A DNA stretch of 64,000 bases from Myxococcus virescens (lineage in GTDB: Bacteria; Myxococcota; Myxococcia; Myxococcales; Myxococcaceae). Position numbers and translations under genes: made by a program. How positions within the stretch are numbered: the stretch's first letter is position 1; the number at the start of each line of letters is the position of its first letter. The stretch covers positions 62,001-126,000 of the forward strand of contig NZ_FNAJ01000017.1 of NCBI RefSeq assembly GCF_900101905.1, read 5' to 3'. Below are positions 17,795 through 28,357 of this stretch, one piece after another. The notes below the pieces were generated by a model, which ran no database searches, was not told the origin of the DNA, and was given only the letters and a program-made list of their open reading frames with translations.

Positions 17795-18577
17795 TCAGAT
17801 GGACTCCGCGAACTCTTCGCGGCGGGATTCGAAGATGGACGAGGCGCCCCACAGCAGCACCACGGAGACCGCCCCCAGGGCCAGCAGCGGTCCGGAATCC
17901 GGAAGCCGGTGTTCATAGAAGATGGCCTGGTACGACGCCATGAAGCTGACCATGGGATTGAGTGCCATCATCAGCGTGCGGACGTTCTCATCTTGAATCG
18001 TGGAGAACGGATACAACACGGGCGTGGCGAAGAACCAAAGCGTCAGCAGGTTGCTGACAATGTGCTGCAGGTCCCGAAACGTCACGTTGATGGCGGCCAG
18101 GATGTACGCCAGCGCTAGCGTGAAGATGAGCTGGATGAGCACCACCACCGGGAACATGACGACATGCCAGGTCGGCCACTGCCCGTAAGCCATGCCCAGC
18201 CCCAGCATCAGCGGCAGCGAGAGGACGAAGTTGCAGAGGTTGGTCACCACCACCGTGGTGGGCAGCACCTGAGCGGGGAAGCGGACCTTCGTCAGCAGAT
18301 CTCGCCGGTCGCTGATGGCGCTCGCGCCGCTGGCCAGCGAGGTGGAGAACCAGATCCACGGCAACAGCCCCGTGAACATGAAGAACGGGAAGTTGGGGAT
18401 GTTCTGCCGCATCACCACGGTGAACAGCAGCACGTACACCAGCATGTGGAGCGTCGGATTCAGGAACGTCCACAGGAAGCCCAGGAACGAGCCGCGATAA
18501 CGCGCCTTCAGTTCCCGCTGGACGAGGCTGATGAGCAAGCCCCGGTACTGATACAGTTCACGGACGAGCCGAATCAT
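17795..18577 (-). CDS. wzm: O-antigen ABC exporter permease Wzm
   Basis: A 260-residue ABC-2 type permease with about six membrane segments. The N-terminal RELYQYRGLLISLVQRELKARYRGSFLGFLW block and the IPNFPFFMFTGLLPWIWFS segment are typical of Wzm/TagG permeases. It pairs with Wzt, downstream and 8 bp away, to export a lipid-linked O-antigen. It is the first gene of the leftward wzm-wzt-wbgA operon. No strong Shine-Dalgarno is visible before the ATG; CCCCCTC lies immediately upstream. Confidence 0.93.
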   Translation of the reverse strand: MIRLVRELYQYRGLLISLVQRELKARYRGSFLGFLWTFLNPTLHMLVYVLLFTVVMRQNIPNFPFFMFTGLLPWIWFSTSLASGASAISDRRDLLTKVRFPAQVLPTTVVVTNLCNFVLSLPLMLGLGMAYGQWPTWHVVMFPVVVLIQLIFTLALAYILAAINVTFRDLQHIVSNLLTLWFFATPVLYPFSTIQDENVRTLMMALNPMVSFMASYQAIFYEHRLPDSGPLLALGAVSVVLLWGASSIFESRREEFAESI

Positions 18578-18738
18578 GAGGGGGCCTTCTATAGCAGGGC
18601 CGCTTGCTGTTGCGAGGACGCCCGGCGCCCCGGCCCCACTCTGCTGACGCCCTCGGACGGCTGCTCATTTGAAGAGCAAGCCATCAACCGAGCGAATGTC
18701 CGGCCCTGGCTCCAGCACCTGAGCCACCAGGATACCGG
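18578..18738. other. Leader region of the wzm operon with an imperfect hairpin
   Basis: This 161-bp stretch between wzm and the tRNA terminator must hold the O-antigen operon promoter. An imperfect inverted repeat GGCTGCTC/GAGCAAGCC lies at 18659-18682, about 80-105 bp before the wzm start. TGCTATAG on the minus strand (18590-18597) could be a -10 element, but no convincing -35 pairs with it. No gene is seen. Confidence 0.35.
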
Positions 18739-18772
18739 AAAAACAAAAGGCCCCCTGGCTTCCCAGAGGGCC
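18739..18772 (-). terminator. Rho-independent terminator after tRNA-Gly copy B
   Basis: On the minus strand GGCCCTCTGG-GAAG-CCAGGGGGCC (10-bp stem, one G-T pair) is followed by TTTTGTTTTT. It ends the tRNA transcript seven bases after the encoded CCA and separates it from the wzm operon. Confidence 0.9.
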
Positions 18773-18778
18773 TCAATT

Positions 18779-18853
18779 TGGAGCGGGAAAAGGGATTTGA
18801 ACCCTCGACCCTCGCCTTGGCAAGGCGATGCTCTACCGCTGAGCTATTCCCGC
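18779..18853 (-). tRNA. tRNA-Gly(GCC), copy B
   Basis: 75 nt including an encoded CCA. The acceptor stem GCGGGAA pairs with TTCCCGC, and the anticodon loop TTGCCAA gives anticodon GCC. D arm GCTC/GAGC and T arm GAGGG/CCCTT with TTCAAAT loop are all present. It is identical to copy A 126 bp upstream. It lies downstream of copy A's terminator and has no obvious promoter of its own. Confidence 0.97.
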
Positions 18854-18870
18854 GTCAGACCCTGCAAACT

Positions 18871-18898
18871 AAAAGGCCCTCTGGGTTTCCAGAGGGCC
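18871..18898 (-). terminator. Rho-independent terminator after tRNA-Gly copy A
   Basis: On the minus strand GGCCCTCTGG-AAAC-CCAGAGGGCC forms a perfect 10-bp stem followed by TTTTAGTTT. Its sequence is nearly the same as the terminator after copy B, so tRNA and terminator were duplicated together. Confidence 0.88.
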
Positions 18899-18904
18899 CG
18901 ATTT

Positions 18905-18979
18905 TGGAGCGGGAAAAGGGATTTGAACCCTCGACCCTCGCCTTGGCAAGGCGATGCTCTACCGCTGAGCTATTCCCGC
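18905..18979 (-). tRNA. tRNA-Gly(GCC), copy A
   Basis: The upstream member of a tandem identical pair, 75 nt with encoded CCA and anticodon GCC in loop TTGCCAA. All four arms pair. It lies about 50 bp downstream of a good sigma-70-type promoter that overlaps the pgsA stop codon. Confidence 0.97.
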
Positions 18980-19035
18980 ATCAGGTGCCGCGCTTCCGTC
19001 ACCGTCGTGTGACCGCCGGGCCGGAAGTGAGGTGG

Positions 19036-19064
19036 GGTATACAGAGCCCTTCCGGACCCGTCAA
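19036..19064 (-). promoter_or_regulatory. Probable housekeeping sigma promoter of the tRNA-Gly pair
   Basis: On the minus strand TTGACG (19059-19064) and TATACC (19036-19041) are separated by exactly 17 bp. This matches the sigma-70 consensus at 5 of 6 and 4 of 6 positions. The -35 box overlaps the pgsA stop codon. The predicted leader to the first tRNA is about 50 nt. Confidence 0.65.
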
Positions 19065-19750
19065 ACACTTTTCGCGGGGTCAGGCTCCCCCCCACGCTTC
19101 GCCAACATGGCCAGGAACGCCCGGAAGTAGACCACCGCGCTCCACACCGAGAAGGCACCGGACAGGTAGACGAGCACCTGGCCCACCAGGTTGTAGTCCA
19201 CCGGCACGGAGAAGGTGCCGAACTCCAGTGGATGCACGTAGTGGACGCAGAGCGAGATGATGCCCACCAGCTGGAGGGACGTCTTCCACTTCCCCTCCTG
19301 GCCCGCGGCGATGACCATGCCCTCGCTGGCGGCGATGGTGCGCAGTCCGCTGACGATGAGCTCCCGCGCCAGCAGGACGATGACGACCCACGCGGCGATG
19401 CGCCCCAGCCGCACCATCATCACCAGGGCCGCCATGGCGATGAGCTTGTCGGCCAGCGGGTCCATGAACTTGCCGACCACGGTGATGAGGTTCCACTTCC
19501 GCGCGAGGTAGCCGTCCACCACGTCGGTGATGGCGGCCACCGCGAAGACGAGCCCCGCCAGCAGCGAGTTGAGAGGGTCCGCGTCGTAGGTCAGCCACAC
19601 GAAGAGCGGAATGATGAGGATGCGCCCCAACGTGAGCATGTTGGGCAGGTTCCAGAACTCCTGCACCAACACGCTGGGCTTGCGCGCCGCGCGCTTTCGG
19701 GCGCGCTCCTCTCGCTTCCGCTGTTTCCGCGCCGCTCGGTCCGTGGCCAT
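19061..19750 (-). CDS. pgsA: CDP-diacylglycerol-glycerol-3-phosphate 3-phosphatidyltransferase
   Basis: The inner-membrane enzyme that commits CDP-diacylglycerol to phosphatidylglycerol; 229 residues. The CDP-alcohol phosphotransferase motif is complete: DVVDGYLAR, then GKFMDPLADK with both late aspartates. FWNLPNMLTLGRILIIPLF before it is typical of PgsA. About 35 very basic residues (RKQRKREERARKRAARK) precede this, an N-terminal extension beyond the usual enzyme. The ATG at 19750 has AAGGG upstream and follows the TPR-protein stop by 13 bp. Longer starts lie inside that gene. Confidence 0.93.
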   Translation of the reverse strand: MATDRAARKQRKREERARKRAARKPSVLVQEFWNLPNMLTLGRILIIPLFVWLTYDADPLNSLLAGLVFAVAAITDVVDGYLARKWNLITVVGKFMDPLADKLIAMAALVMMVRLGRIAAWVVIVLLARELIVSGLRTIAASEGMVIAAGQEGKWKTSLQLVGIISLCVHYVHPLEFGTFSVPVDYNLVGQVLVYLSGAFSVWSAVVYFRAFLAMLAKRGGEPDPAKSV

Positions 19751-19763
19751 GGCAGGGGCCCTT

Positions 19764-21260
19764 CTAGCGGACACCGAGGGCGATGAGGGCAAAACCTTCA
19801 CCGCCCAGCTCCACCGCCGCCCGCAGCGGCTCCCCAGAAGGGGACTTGAGCACGGGCACCATGCGCGGCGTGAGGTTCCCCTGCCAGCCCACCAGGTGCG
19901 TCAGCGGCACCGTCACCGGCTGCTCCTGGCGCACCGCCACCGCACGCAGCGGCCCCGGGAGACTCAAGAGCACCTGGCCCTGCCCTCGCAGGTGCACCAG
20001 GTCCAGGTCCGGCGCGATATCCGACGGCACCCGTCCGTTCTCGAACATGACCGGCTCCTCGAAGGCGAACACGCACTCGTCGCGGAAGTACGCGGAGTCC
20101 TCGCCCAGGTCCACCGCCAGGAAAGTACGGGTCGCCGCCGGCTCCAGGTAGAGCACGCCCTGCCCCCGGGCACGCACCATCCGCGCCGCCCCTTCCCCGA
20201 ACGACTTGTCCGTGGCCCGGCCCCGGAACCGCTTCATCTCCGGCTGGAAGGAGAGCTGCCCCGCCAGCGCCACCAGGCCCTCCAGGCGCGTCAGGAGCTC
20301 CCCCTCCACCGCCACGGTGTAGCAGCCCGGCCCCGCGCCGAAGGGCCGCGACGCCTCCGCGCCGGGAAGGACGACCGAGCCGGCGAGCTCGGCCAGCGAC
20401 GACCGCCCGCCGTCCTGAACGGGTGAGGACTCCGGCGCCGGAGACGTGGGCGCCGGCGACGTCGCGGGCATCTTGCGCAGATGCAACCGCGTCAGGGGCA
20501 CGGGCGCCGGCGGCACGCTCGCGGCCACCGTCTCGGAGGTCTCATCGAAGGTCGACTCGGGAGACGCCTCCCGCGCCACGCCACTGTCCGCCGCTGCTTC
20601 CGACGCCTCGGACGCCGAGGCGTCGGACAGGGCACTGGGGCCCTCGTCTTCGGCGAAGCGAATCTCCTCTTCTTCTTCCGGTTCGGCGGCGGGCGGCGGC
20701 GGCTCGGCGACACGGGGCTCCACCGGCGCGCTGCGGGGCGGCGGCGTGGCGGCGGCGGCCGGCTTCGCGTAGCTCTCCCCCGCGATGGCGCGAGACATCT
20801 TCTCCGCCATGACGTCACTGCCGGCGAGCAGGAAGTGCTCGCGGGCGCGGCCGTACTCGCCCATCTGCGCCAGGGTGAGGCCCAGGTAGTTCTGGGCCTT
20901 CTGGTGCTCGGGGGCCAGGTCGGTGGCCGTCTCGAACTCGCGCGCCGCGCGCTGAAGCGCGGACGTCTTCAGGTACACCAGGCCCAGGTTGACCCGCAGT
21001 GTCGGGTCCACCGGGTTGTCGCGCACCAGCATCTCGTACAGCTCGGCTGCCCTGTCGTACAGGCCGAGCTTGAAGTAGCAGAGGCCCAGCAGGTTCTGCG
21101 CCTTCTCCATGCGGGGCTGGAGCTGGTGGGCACGCTCCAGGAACGGCTGAGCCTCGTGGACCCTGCCTGCGGCCAACAGCTCGCCACCGCGGGAGAGCTG
21201 CTGGAGGAACTCATCATCAGCGGGGCTCGTCTCCCCCCGCCCCTTCGCGCGCGTCGTCAT
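19764..21260 (-). CDS. TPR protein with an AIM24-like C-terminal domain
   Basis: A 498-residue cytoplasmic protein. Residues about 10-130 hold three or four TPRs (AQNLLGLCYFKLGLYDRAAEL, NLGLVYLKTSALQRAAREFE). A Pro/Ala/Glu-rich linker of roughly 170 residues follows. The last 200 residues (CYTVAVEGELLTRLEGLVAL, GQGQVLLSLPGPLRAVAV, HLVGWQGNLTPRMV) look like the AIM24/DUF124 beta-rich fold, a family of unclear function. The ATG at 21260 lies inside the transglycosylase gene (44-bp overlap), so the two are probably coupled. The AIM24 assignment is moderate; the TPR part is clear. Confidence 0.7.
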   Translation of the reverse strand: MTTRAKGRGETSPADDEFLQQLSRGGELLAAGRVHEAQPFLERAHQLQPRMEKAQNLLGLCYFKLGLYDRAAELYEMLVRDNPVDPTLRVNLGLVYLKTSALQRAAREFETATDLAPEHQKAQNYLGLTLAQMGEYGRAREHFLLAGSDVMAEKMSRAIAGESYAKPAAAATPPPRSAPVEPRVAEPPPPAAEPEEEEEIRFAEDEGPSALSDASASEASEAAADSGVAREASPESTFDETSETVAASVPPAPVPLTRLHLRKMPATSPAPTSPAPESSPVQDGGRSSLAELAGSVVLPGAEASRPFGAGPGCYTVAVEGELLTRLEGLVALAGQLSFQPEMKRFRGRATDKSFGEGAARMVRARGQGVLYLEPAATRTFLAVDLGEDSAYFRDECVFAFEEPVMFENGRVPSDIAPDLDLVHLRGQGQVLLSLPGPLRAVAVRQEQPVTVPLTHLVGWQGNLTPRMVPVLKSPSGEPLRAAVELGGEGFALIALGVR

Positions 21261-21903
21261 TCTGGGATGTGGGCTCGCTGGGGCCGCTCGAGACGGCCGC
21301 CTCGCGCTCCTTGTAGTGGTAGTAGAGCTTGAGCACCTTGCGCACGTACCCCTGCGTCTCTTCGTAGGGGGGCACCTTGCCACCGTAGCGCTTCACCGCT
21401 TCGGGGCCGGCGTTGTACGCGGCAACCATCTTCACCATGTCGCCGTCGAACATGTTGGCGAGCACGCGCAGGTAGCGCACGCCGCCCTCGATGTTGTCGC
21501 GCTCGTTGAAGATGTCCTTCACGTACATGTCCGTCGCCGTGGCCGGCATGAGCTGCATCAGCCCGCTGGCGCCCTTGTGGCTGAGCGCGTTGGGGTTGAA
21601 GTTGCTCTCGGTGTGCATGATGGCGCGCACGAGCGCCGGCGGGATGCGGTAGCGCAGCGCCGCGGCGGTGATGTGCGGATCCAACTCCGGCGGGGTCCGC
21701 TTGCGGCCCACCACCGGCGTGTTCTTCGCGGGGGCCTTGGTGAACGTGCCCTTCAGCACCTTGGCCCGCTTGCTGCCCGTGGGCTGCACGTTCGTATAGA
21801 TGATGGTGCCGTCCTTCTCGACGTACCGGTAGATGGCATCCGCCCCCGCCGACAAGGGCAGGGCCAGCACGGCGACGGAGAGGAACGCGGAATAGGCACG
21901 CAT
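21217..21903 (-). CDS. Lytic transglycosylase, DUF4124 plus SLT domain
   Basis: A secreted 228-residue murein lytic transglycosylase that cleaves the MurNAc-GlcNAc bond. Residues 1-22 are a signal peptide. The DUF4124-like segment AIYRYVEKDGTIIYTN follows. The SLT goose-lysozyme-like domain starts near residue 75, with catalytic Glu99 in MHTESNFNPNALS, then GASGLMQLMPATA and VAAYNAGPEAV. It is divergent from nadB and overlaps the TPR gene. Likely roles are wall turnover or making room for envelope machines. Confidence 0.92.
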   Translation of the reverse strand: MRAYSAFLSVAVLALPLSAGADAIYRYVEKDGTIIYTNVQPTGSKRAKVLKGTFTKAPAKNTPVVGRKRTPPELDPHITAAALRYRIPPALVRAIMHTESNFNPNALSHKGASGLMQLMPATATDMYVKDIFNERDNIEGGVRYLRVLANMFDGDMVKMVAAYNAGPEAVKRYGGKVPPYEETQGYVRKVLKLYYHYKEREAAVSSGPSEPTSQNDDAREGAGGDEPR

Positions 21904-21990
21904 ATCGGCCCACGAACCTTAGACATCCGCGGGAAAGTCCTCAAGAAAACGCCTTGTTTCCAGCACTTACAGTCGTTAAGGCTGCTCACC

Positions 21991-23580
21991 ATGCCCCATC
22001 GGTTCGATTTCCTCGTCCTGGGAGGCGGCGTGGCGGGTCTTTCGTTCGCCCTCCAGGCGGCCCGCCATGGCACGGTGGCCATCCTCACCAAGCGTGACCG
22101 GTTCGAAAGCAACACGGCCTATGCCCAGGGCGGCATCGCCAGTGTGCTCGCGCCCCCTGACACCTTTGAGGCCCACATCGAGGACACGCTGGTGGCGGGT
22201 GCGGGGCTGTGCCACCGCGACGCGGTGGAAGTCACGGTGAAGGAAGGCCCCAGCCGCGTGCAGGAGCTGGCGGACCTGGGCGCGGAGTTCAACCGCCGCA
22301 TCACCGGCGAATTCGACCTCACCCGTGAGGGGGGCCACTCCGCGCGCCGCATCATCCATTCGGGCGACATCACCGGCCGCGAGGTGCAGCGCGCGCTGCT
22401 CGCCGCGTGTGACGAAGTCCCCAACATCACCTTCTTCCCGCAGACGGCCGCCATCGACCTCATCCAGGACCGGCGCGTCCCCTCCCCTGGGGTCAGCCGG
22501 TGTCTGGGGGTCTACGCCCTGCTGGAGGACGGCGTCATCGAGCGCTTCCTGGCCAAGGTGACGGTGCTGGCCACCGGCGGCGCTGGCAAGGTGTACCTGT
22601 ACACGTCCAACCCGGACGTGGCGACCGGTGACGGCGTGGCCATGGCGTACCGGGCGGGCGCGAAGGTGGCGAACATGGAGTTCTACCAGTTCCACCCCAC
22701 GTGCCTCTATCACCCCGAGGCCAAGAGCTTCCTCATCAGCGAGGCGCTGCGCGGCGAGGGCGGCAAGCTGAAGCTCAAGAGCGGCGCGTCCTTCATGGAG
22801 CGCTACCACCCCATGGGCGCGCTCGCGCCGCGTGACGTGGTGGCGCGTGCCATCGACGCGGAGATGAAGCGCACGGGCGACGACTGCGTCTACCTGGACA
22901 TGACGCACCTGGGACGCGCCTTCCTCGCTGAGCGCTTCCCCAACATCTACGCCACCTGCAAGGCGTTCAACATCGACATGGCGGTGCAGCCCATCCCCGT
23001 CGTCCCGGCGGCCCACTACATGTGCGGCGGCGTGGTGACGGACCTGGAGGGACGCACCAACGTGCCCAGCCTGTACGCCATCGGTGAAGTCACCTGCACG
23101 GGCCTGCACGGCGCCAACCGGCTCGCGTCCAACTCGCTGTTGGAAGGGCTCGTCTTCGGCCACCGCGCCGTGCAGGTGGCCGCCGAAGAAGTGCGCTCCC
23201 AGCCCACGCCCTCCGAGGACCCGCCGCCCTGGGATTCGGGCAGCGCGGTGGAGTCGGACGAGAGCGTCGTCGTCACCCACAACTGGGACGAGATTCGCAG
23301 GCTCATGTGGAACTACGTCGGCATTGTCCGCACGGACAAGCGGCTGATGCGCGCGCGGCGCCGGCTGGAGCTGCTGCGCGAGGAGATTCGCGACTACTAT
23401 TGGCGCTTCAAGGTGACTCGCGACGTCATCGAGCTGCGGAACATCGCCGATGTCGCCTACCTCATCGTCGACTGCGCCAGCCGCCGCAAGGAGAGCCGCG
23501 GCCTCCACTACACGCTGGACTACCCGCACCCGGACGACCACCGCTGGCTGCGAGACACCGTCGTGTCCAGGGAGCCGTGA
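21991..23580 (+). CDS. nadB: L-aspartate oxidase NadB
   Basis: A 529-residue flavoprotein oxidising L-aspartate to iminoaspartate, the first step of de novo NAD synthesis. The FAD dinucleotide fold is at the N-terminus (FLVLGGGVAGLSFALQAA), then NTAYAQGGIASVLAP, the EFYQFHPTCLY substrate block, and ELHGANRLASNSLLEGLVFG-like residues (GLHGANRLASNSLLEGLVF). The C-terminal helical domain of the succinate dehydrogenase/aspartate oxidase family ends the protein. The ATG at 21991 begins MPHRFDFLVLGGG; upstream in-frame codons are antisense to the transglycosylase. nadA and nadC are not in the window. Confidence 0.95.
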   Translation: MPHRFDFLVLGGGVAGLSFALQAARHGTVAILTKRDRFESNTAYAQGGIASVLAPPDTFEAHIEDTLVAGAGLCHRDAVEVTVKEGPSRVQELADLGAEFNRRITGEFDLTREGGHSARRIIHSGDITGREVQRALLAACDEVPNITFFPQTAAIDLIQDRRVPSPGVSRCLGVYALLEDGVIERFLAKVTVLATGGAGKVYLYTSNPDVATGDGVAMAYRAGAKVANMEFYQFHPTCLYHPEAKSFLISEALRGEGGKLKLKSGASFMERYHPMGALAPRDVVARAIDAEMKRTGDDCVYLDMTHLGRAFLAERFPNIYATCKAFNIDMAVQPIPVVPAAHYMCGGVVTDLEGRTNVPSLYAIGEVTCTGLHGANRLASNSLLEGLVFGHRAVQVAAEEVRSQPTPSEDPPPWDSGSAVESDESVVVTHNWDEIRRLMWNYVGIVRTDKRLMRARRRLELLREEIRDYYWRFKVTRDVIELRNIADVAYLIVDCASRRKESRGLHYTLDYPHPDDHRWLRDTVVSREP

Positions 23581-23586
23581 GCCCGA

Positions 23587-24327
23587 ATGTCCTCCCGTCC
23601 ACGACGCATTCTCGATGCCCCTTCCTCCGCCTCGGGCGGTGAAGCCACCGGCGCGCAGCCCCCTGGCCCACCGGTGCCAGGCCCACCGCAGCCGCGCCCC
23701 TGGGTGTGCTACGCGCTCATCGCCTGTGCGGTGTCGCTCTTCTTGGCCGAGCAGGTCCTGCCCATCTCCCAGGTGGTCCGGAGCGAGCACGGGCGGATGC
23801 AGATTCCGCCCCTGGGCCTGTACGGCCCCTTCGTGCAGGCGGGCCAGTACTGGCGGCTGCTGGGCGCGGTGCTGGAGCACGGCAGCCCCCTCCACCTCCT
23901 CTTCAACATGTCGGTGGTGGTGACGCTCGGCTTCACGCTGGAGCGAGGCATCGGCAGCCTGCGCTTCTTCGGCCTGTCGCTGGTGACGGCGCTGGGGGCG
24001 TCCACCTTCTCACTCATCTTCGACTTCGACGTGCCCACGGTGGGCGCGTCCGGAATGATTCTCGGCTGGGCGGGGGCCATGCTGCCCGTCGCCACACGCG
24101 AGGGCCGCCGGGACTTGTTCATCTGGCTGGCGCAGGTGGCTGTCCTCAGCCTGCTCCCCTTCGTGAGCTGGGCGGGGCATCTGGGCGGCTTCCTCTTCGG
24201 CCTGCCTTGTGGCTTGGCCCTGCGCATGGGGCGGCAGGTCTACGCGCGCGCCCTGCCCATCCTTCTTTTTCTCTCCGTGGTGGTGGCGCTCTACGCAGCC
24301 CACCCCGAGCGGCGTGGAGGCTTTTGA
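23587..24327 (+). CDS. Rhomboid-family intramembrane serine protease
   Basis: A 246-residue polytopic protein with a Pro-rich cytoplasmic N-terminus of about 38 residues and six membrane segments. The rhomboid catalytic Ser155 is in GASGMILG and His198 in WAGHLGGFLFG. HGSPLHLLFNM carries the HxxxN block of the oxyanion/L1 region. It would cleave transmembrane substrates within the inner membrane; these are unknown. It follows nadB by 6 bp and precedes the LOG gene by one base, so the three genes are likely one operon. Confidence 0.9.
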   Translation: MSSRPRRILDAPSSASGGEATGAQPPGPPVPGPPQPRPWVCYALIACAVSLFLAEQVLPISQVVRSEHGRMQIPPLGLYGPFVQAGQYWRLLGAVLEHGSPLHLLFNMSVVVTLGFTLERGIGSLRFFGLSLVTALGASTFSLIFDFDVPTVGASGMILGWAGAMLPVATREGRRDLFIWLAQVAVLSLLPFVSWAGHLGGFLFGLPCGLALRMGRQVYARALPILLFLSVVVALYAAHPERRGGF

Positions 24328-24328
24328 C

Positions 24329-24922
24329 ATGGAAGTGCGAAGTGTCTGTGTGTTCTGCGGCTCCCGGCCCGGCGCGCGTCCGGAGTACATGGACGCCGCC
24401 ACACGCATGGGCGCCGAGTTGGCGCGGCGAGGACTGACGCTCGTCTACGGCGGCGCCAGCGTGGGGCTCATGGGCGCGGTGGCGGACGCCGCGCTGGCCG
24501 CGGGTGGCAACGTCGTCGGCGTGCTGCCTGGCTTCCTTGGCGCCAAGGAACTGGCCCACCGAGGCCTCACGGAGCTGCACTCCGTCGGCTCCATGCACGA
24601 GCGCAAGGCGCTGATGGCGGAGCGCGCGGATGCCTTCATCGCCCTGCCCGGAGGCTTTGGAACGCTCGATGAGCTCTTCGAAATCGTGACCTGGGCCCAG
24701 CTCGGCCTGCACCGCAAGCCCATGGGCCTGCTGGACACGCGCGGCTTCTTCCAGCCATTGCTGGCCATGGCGCGGCACCACGCGGAGGAAGGCTTCGTCC
24801 CCATGGAGCAGGCCGTGCCCTTCGCCGTGAGCGCGTCTCCCACGGCCCTGGTGGACCGGCTGCTGGCGGGCCCGACGATGCCGCCCGCCGAGAAGTGGCT
24901 GAAGCGCACCAGCCAGACGTGA
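24329..24922 (+). CDS. LOG-family protein (cytokinin riboside 5'-monophosphate phosphoribohydrolase-like)
   Basis: A 197-residue Rossmann-like protein of the TIGR00730/LOG family, which hydrolyses nucleoside monophosphates to base and ribose-5-phosphate. It has SVCVFCGSRPG at the start, TLVYGGASVGLMGAVAD, and the family hallmark PGGFGTLDE preceded by the conserved Arg of MHERKALM. The natural substrate in a myxobacterium is not known; a housecleaning nucleotidase role is plausible. GGAGG lies 8 bp before the ATG. It converges on the next gene with only 6 bp between stops. Confidence 0.9.
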   Translation: MEVRSVCVFCGSRPGARPEYMDAATRMGAELARRGLTLVYGGASVGLMGAVADAALAAGGNVVGVLPGFLGAKELAHRGLTELHSVGSMHERKALMAERADAFIALPGGFGTLDELFEIVTWAQLGLHRKPMGLLDTRGFFQPLLAMARHHAEEGFVPMEQAVPFAVSASPTALVDRLLAGPTMPPAEKWLKRTSQT

Positions 24923-24928
24923 GCCGCG

Positions 24929-25561
24929 CTACTGCGCGCGCACCTGCATGTCCGCCTTGCCCAACGACGAGGCCATGCGGAACGTCACCGTCTCCGTGCC
25001 GGGCGGAATGACGGGGCTCCCGTCGGACATCTGCGTGGGGAACTGAATCTCCCACCCCACCCAGAAAATCGACGTGTACGGGTAGTACGCCCGCGTCTGC
25101 ATGTTCACCCGGCCCAGCCGGCGGATGCGCGAGGGCGTCACCTCGCCAGCGGGCGTCACCAGCGCCAGGCGCCAGATGGAGTGCTTGGAGTCGAAGTCGG
25201 CGTAGACGAAGTCGTTGAAGTGCACGCCCAGGAAGAACTCGTGGGCCTGCGCGGCCTTCGCCTGCTCCTCGGCGAGCATCTGCTCCACCTTCACCGTGGG
25301 CAGTTGCTGGAAGGCGGCCTGGCGATGCACGCGCGCCTCGCGAAAGGACAGCGTCTGCAGCGTCACGCCCGCGAACACGCGCGTGTCGAAGCCGTCGTAG
25401 ATTTCCTTCTGTCCCGTGTAGCGCGCGAGAATCTTCCGGTAGGAATGCTCCGCGTGTTCATCCGGCAGCGACGGCGGCGGATCACTGATGGCGGTGGGCG
25501 GCGTGGTGACACAGCCCGCGAGCAGCCCCAGCAGCGCCGCGGTGATGAACGGACGACTCAC
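24929..25561 (-). CDS. Lipoprotein of unknown function
   Basis: A 210-residue protein with a lipoprotein signal: hydrophobic segment then lipobox LLAGC with Cys17. The mature part is rich in aromatic residues and beta-strand-like stretches (FFLGVHFNDFVYADFD, YYPYTSIFWVGWEIQF) and resembles no family I can name. It starts at a GTG overlapping the pyrE stop by 4 bp, so it is translated from the pyrE message. Confidence 0.75.
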   Translation of the reverse strand: MSRPFITAALLGLLAGCVTTPPTAISDPPPSLPDEHAEHSYRKILARYTGQKEIYDGFDTRVFAGVTLQTLSFREARVHRQAAFQQLPTVKVEQMLAEEQAKAAQAHEFFLGVHFNDFVYADFDSKHSIWRLALVTPAGEVTPSRIRRLGRVNMQTRAYYPYTSIFWVGWEIQFPTQMSDGSPVIPPGTETVTFRMASSLGKADMQVRAQ

Positions 25562-26124
25562 GGAATGAAGTCCTTGCGGGTGAAGAGCGTGTGGAGCCGG
25601 TGCCCAGAGGCCTCCACGGCTTCACGCCCACCCTCCAACCGGTCCACCAGCGCGAAGGCACCCAGCACCTTCAGGCCCTCCAGCTGGGCCCGCTCGATGG
25701 CCTTCAGCGTGGAGGCTCCCGTCGTGACGACGTCCTCCACGATGGCCACCGCCGCGCCCTGCCCCAGCCCGCTCAGGCCTTCAATCCACTGACCCGTGCC
25801 GTGCCCCTTGGGCTCCTTGCGCACGATGAAGGCCGCCAGCGGCGTGCCGGACAGGTAGCCGGTGAGGCTCACCGCGGACGCCAGCGGGTCGGCCCCCAAC
25901 GTCAGCCCGCCCACGCCCACGGCCTCCGGGGCCTCGCGCCGGATGGCCTCCAGGAACAGCCGGCCAATGAGAAAGTGGCCCTCGGCCAGCAGCGCCGTGC
26001 GCTTGCAGTCGATGTAGAAGTCCGACTCCTTGCCGGACGAGAGCACCACGCGGCGCTGCTCGAAGGAGCGCTCGGTGAGCAGCTCCAACAGCCGGGCACG
26101 GTCACGCACGAGCGGTTCCGCCAT
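25558..26124 (-). CDS. pyrE: Orotate phosphoribosyltransferase
   Basis: A 188-residue enzyme that converts orotate and PRPP to orotidine monophosphate in pyrimidine synthesis. The PRPP-binding motif is AIVEDVVTTGAST; the N-terminal SSGKESDFYIDCK and the loop FIVRKEPKGHGTGQWIEG, which closes over the active site, are both typical of PyrE. It starts 3 bp after the padC stop and overlaps the lipoprotein gene by GTGA, so it appears to end the bac-pad transcript. Confidence 0.95.
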   Translation of the reverse strand: MAEPLVRDRARLLELLTERSFEQRRVVLSSGKESDFYIDCKRTALLAEGHFLIGRLFLEAIRREAPEAVGVGGLTLGADPLASAVSLTGYLSGTPLAAFIVRKEPKGHGTGQWIEGLSGLGQGAAVAIVEDVVTTGASTLKAIERAQLEGLKVLGAFALVDRLEGGREAVEASGHRLHTLFTRKDFIP

Positions 26125-26127
26125 GGC

Positions 26128-28354
<2,227 letters not shown>

Positions 28355-28357
28355 GAA

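Noticed and set aside
18779-18979. Plus-strand coding frames across the two tRNA genes
   Set aside because: The frames encode an exact tandem peptide only because the tRNA units are duplicated; clover-leaf folding and anticodon are clear on the minus strand.
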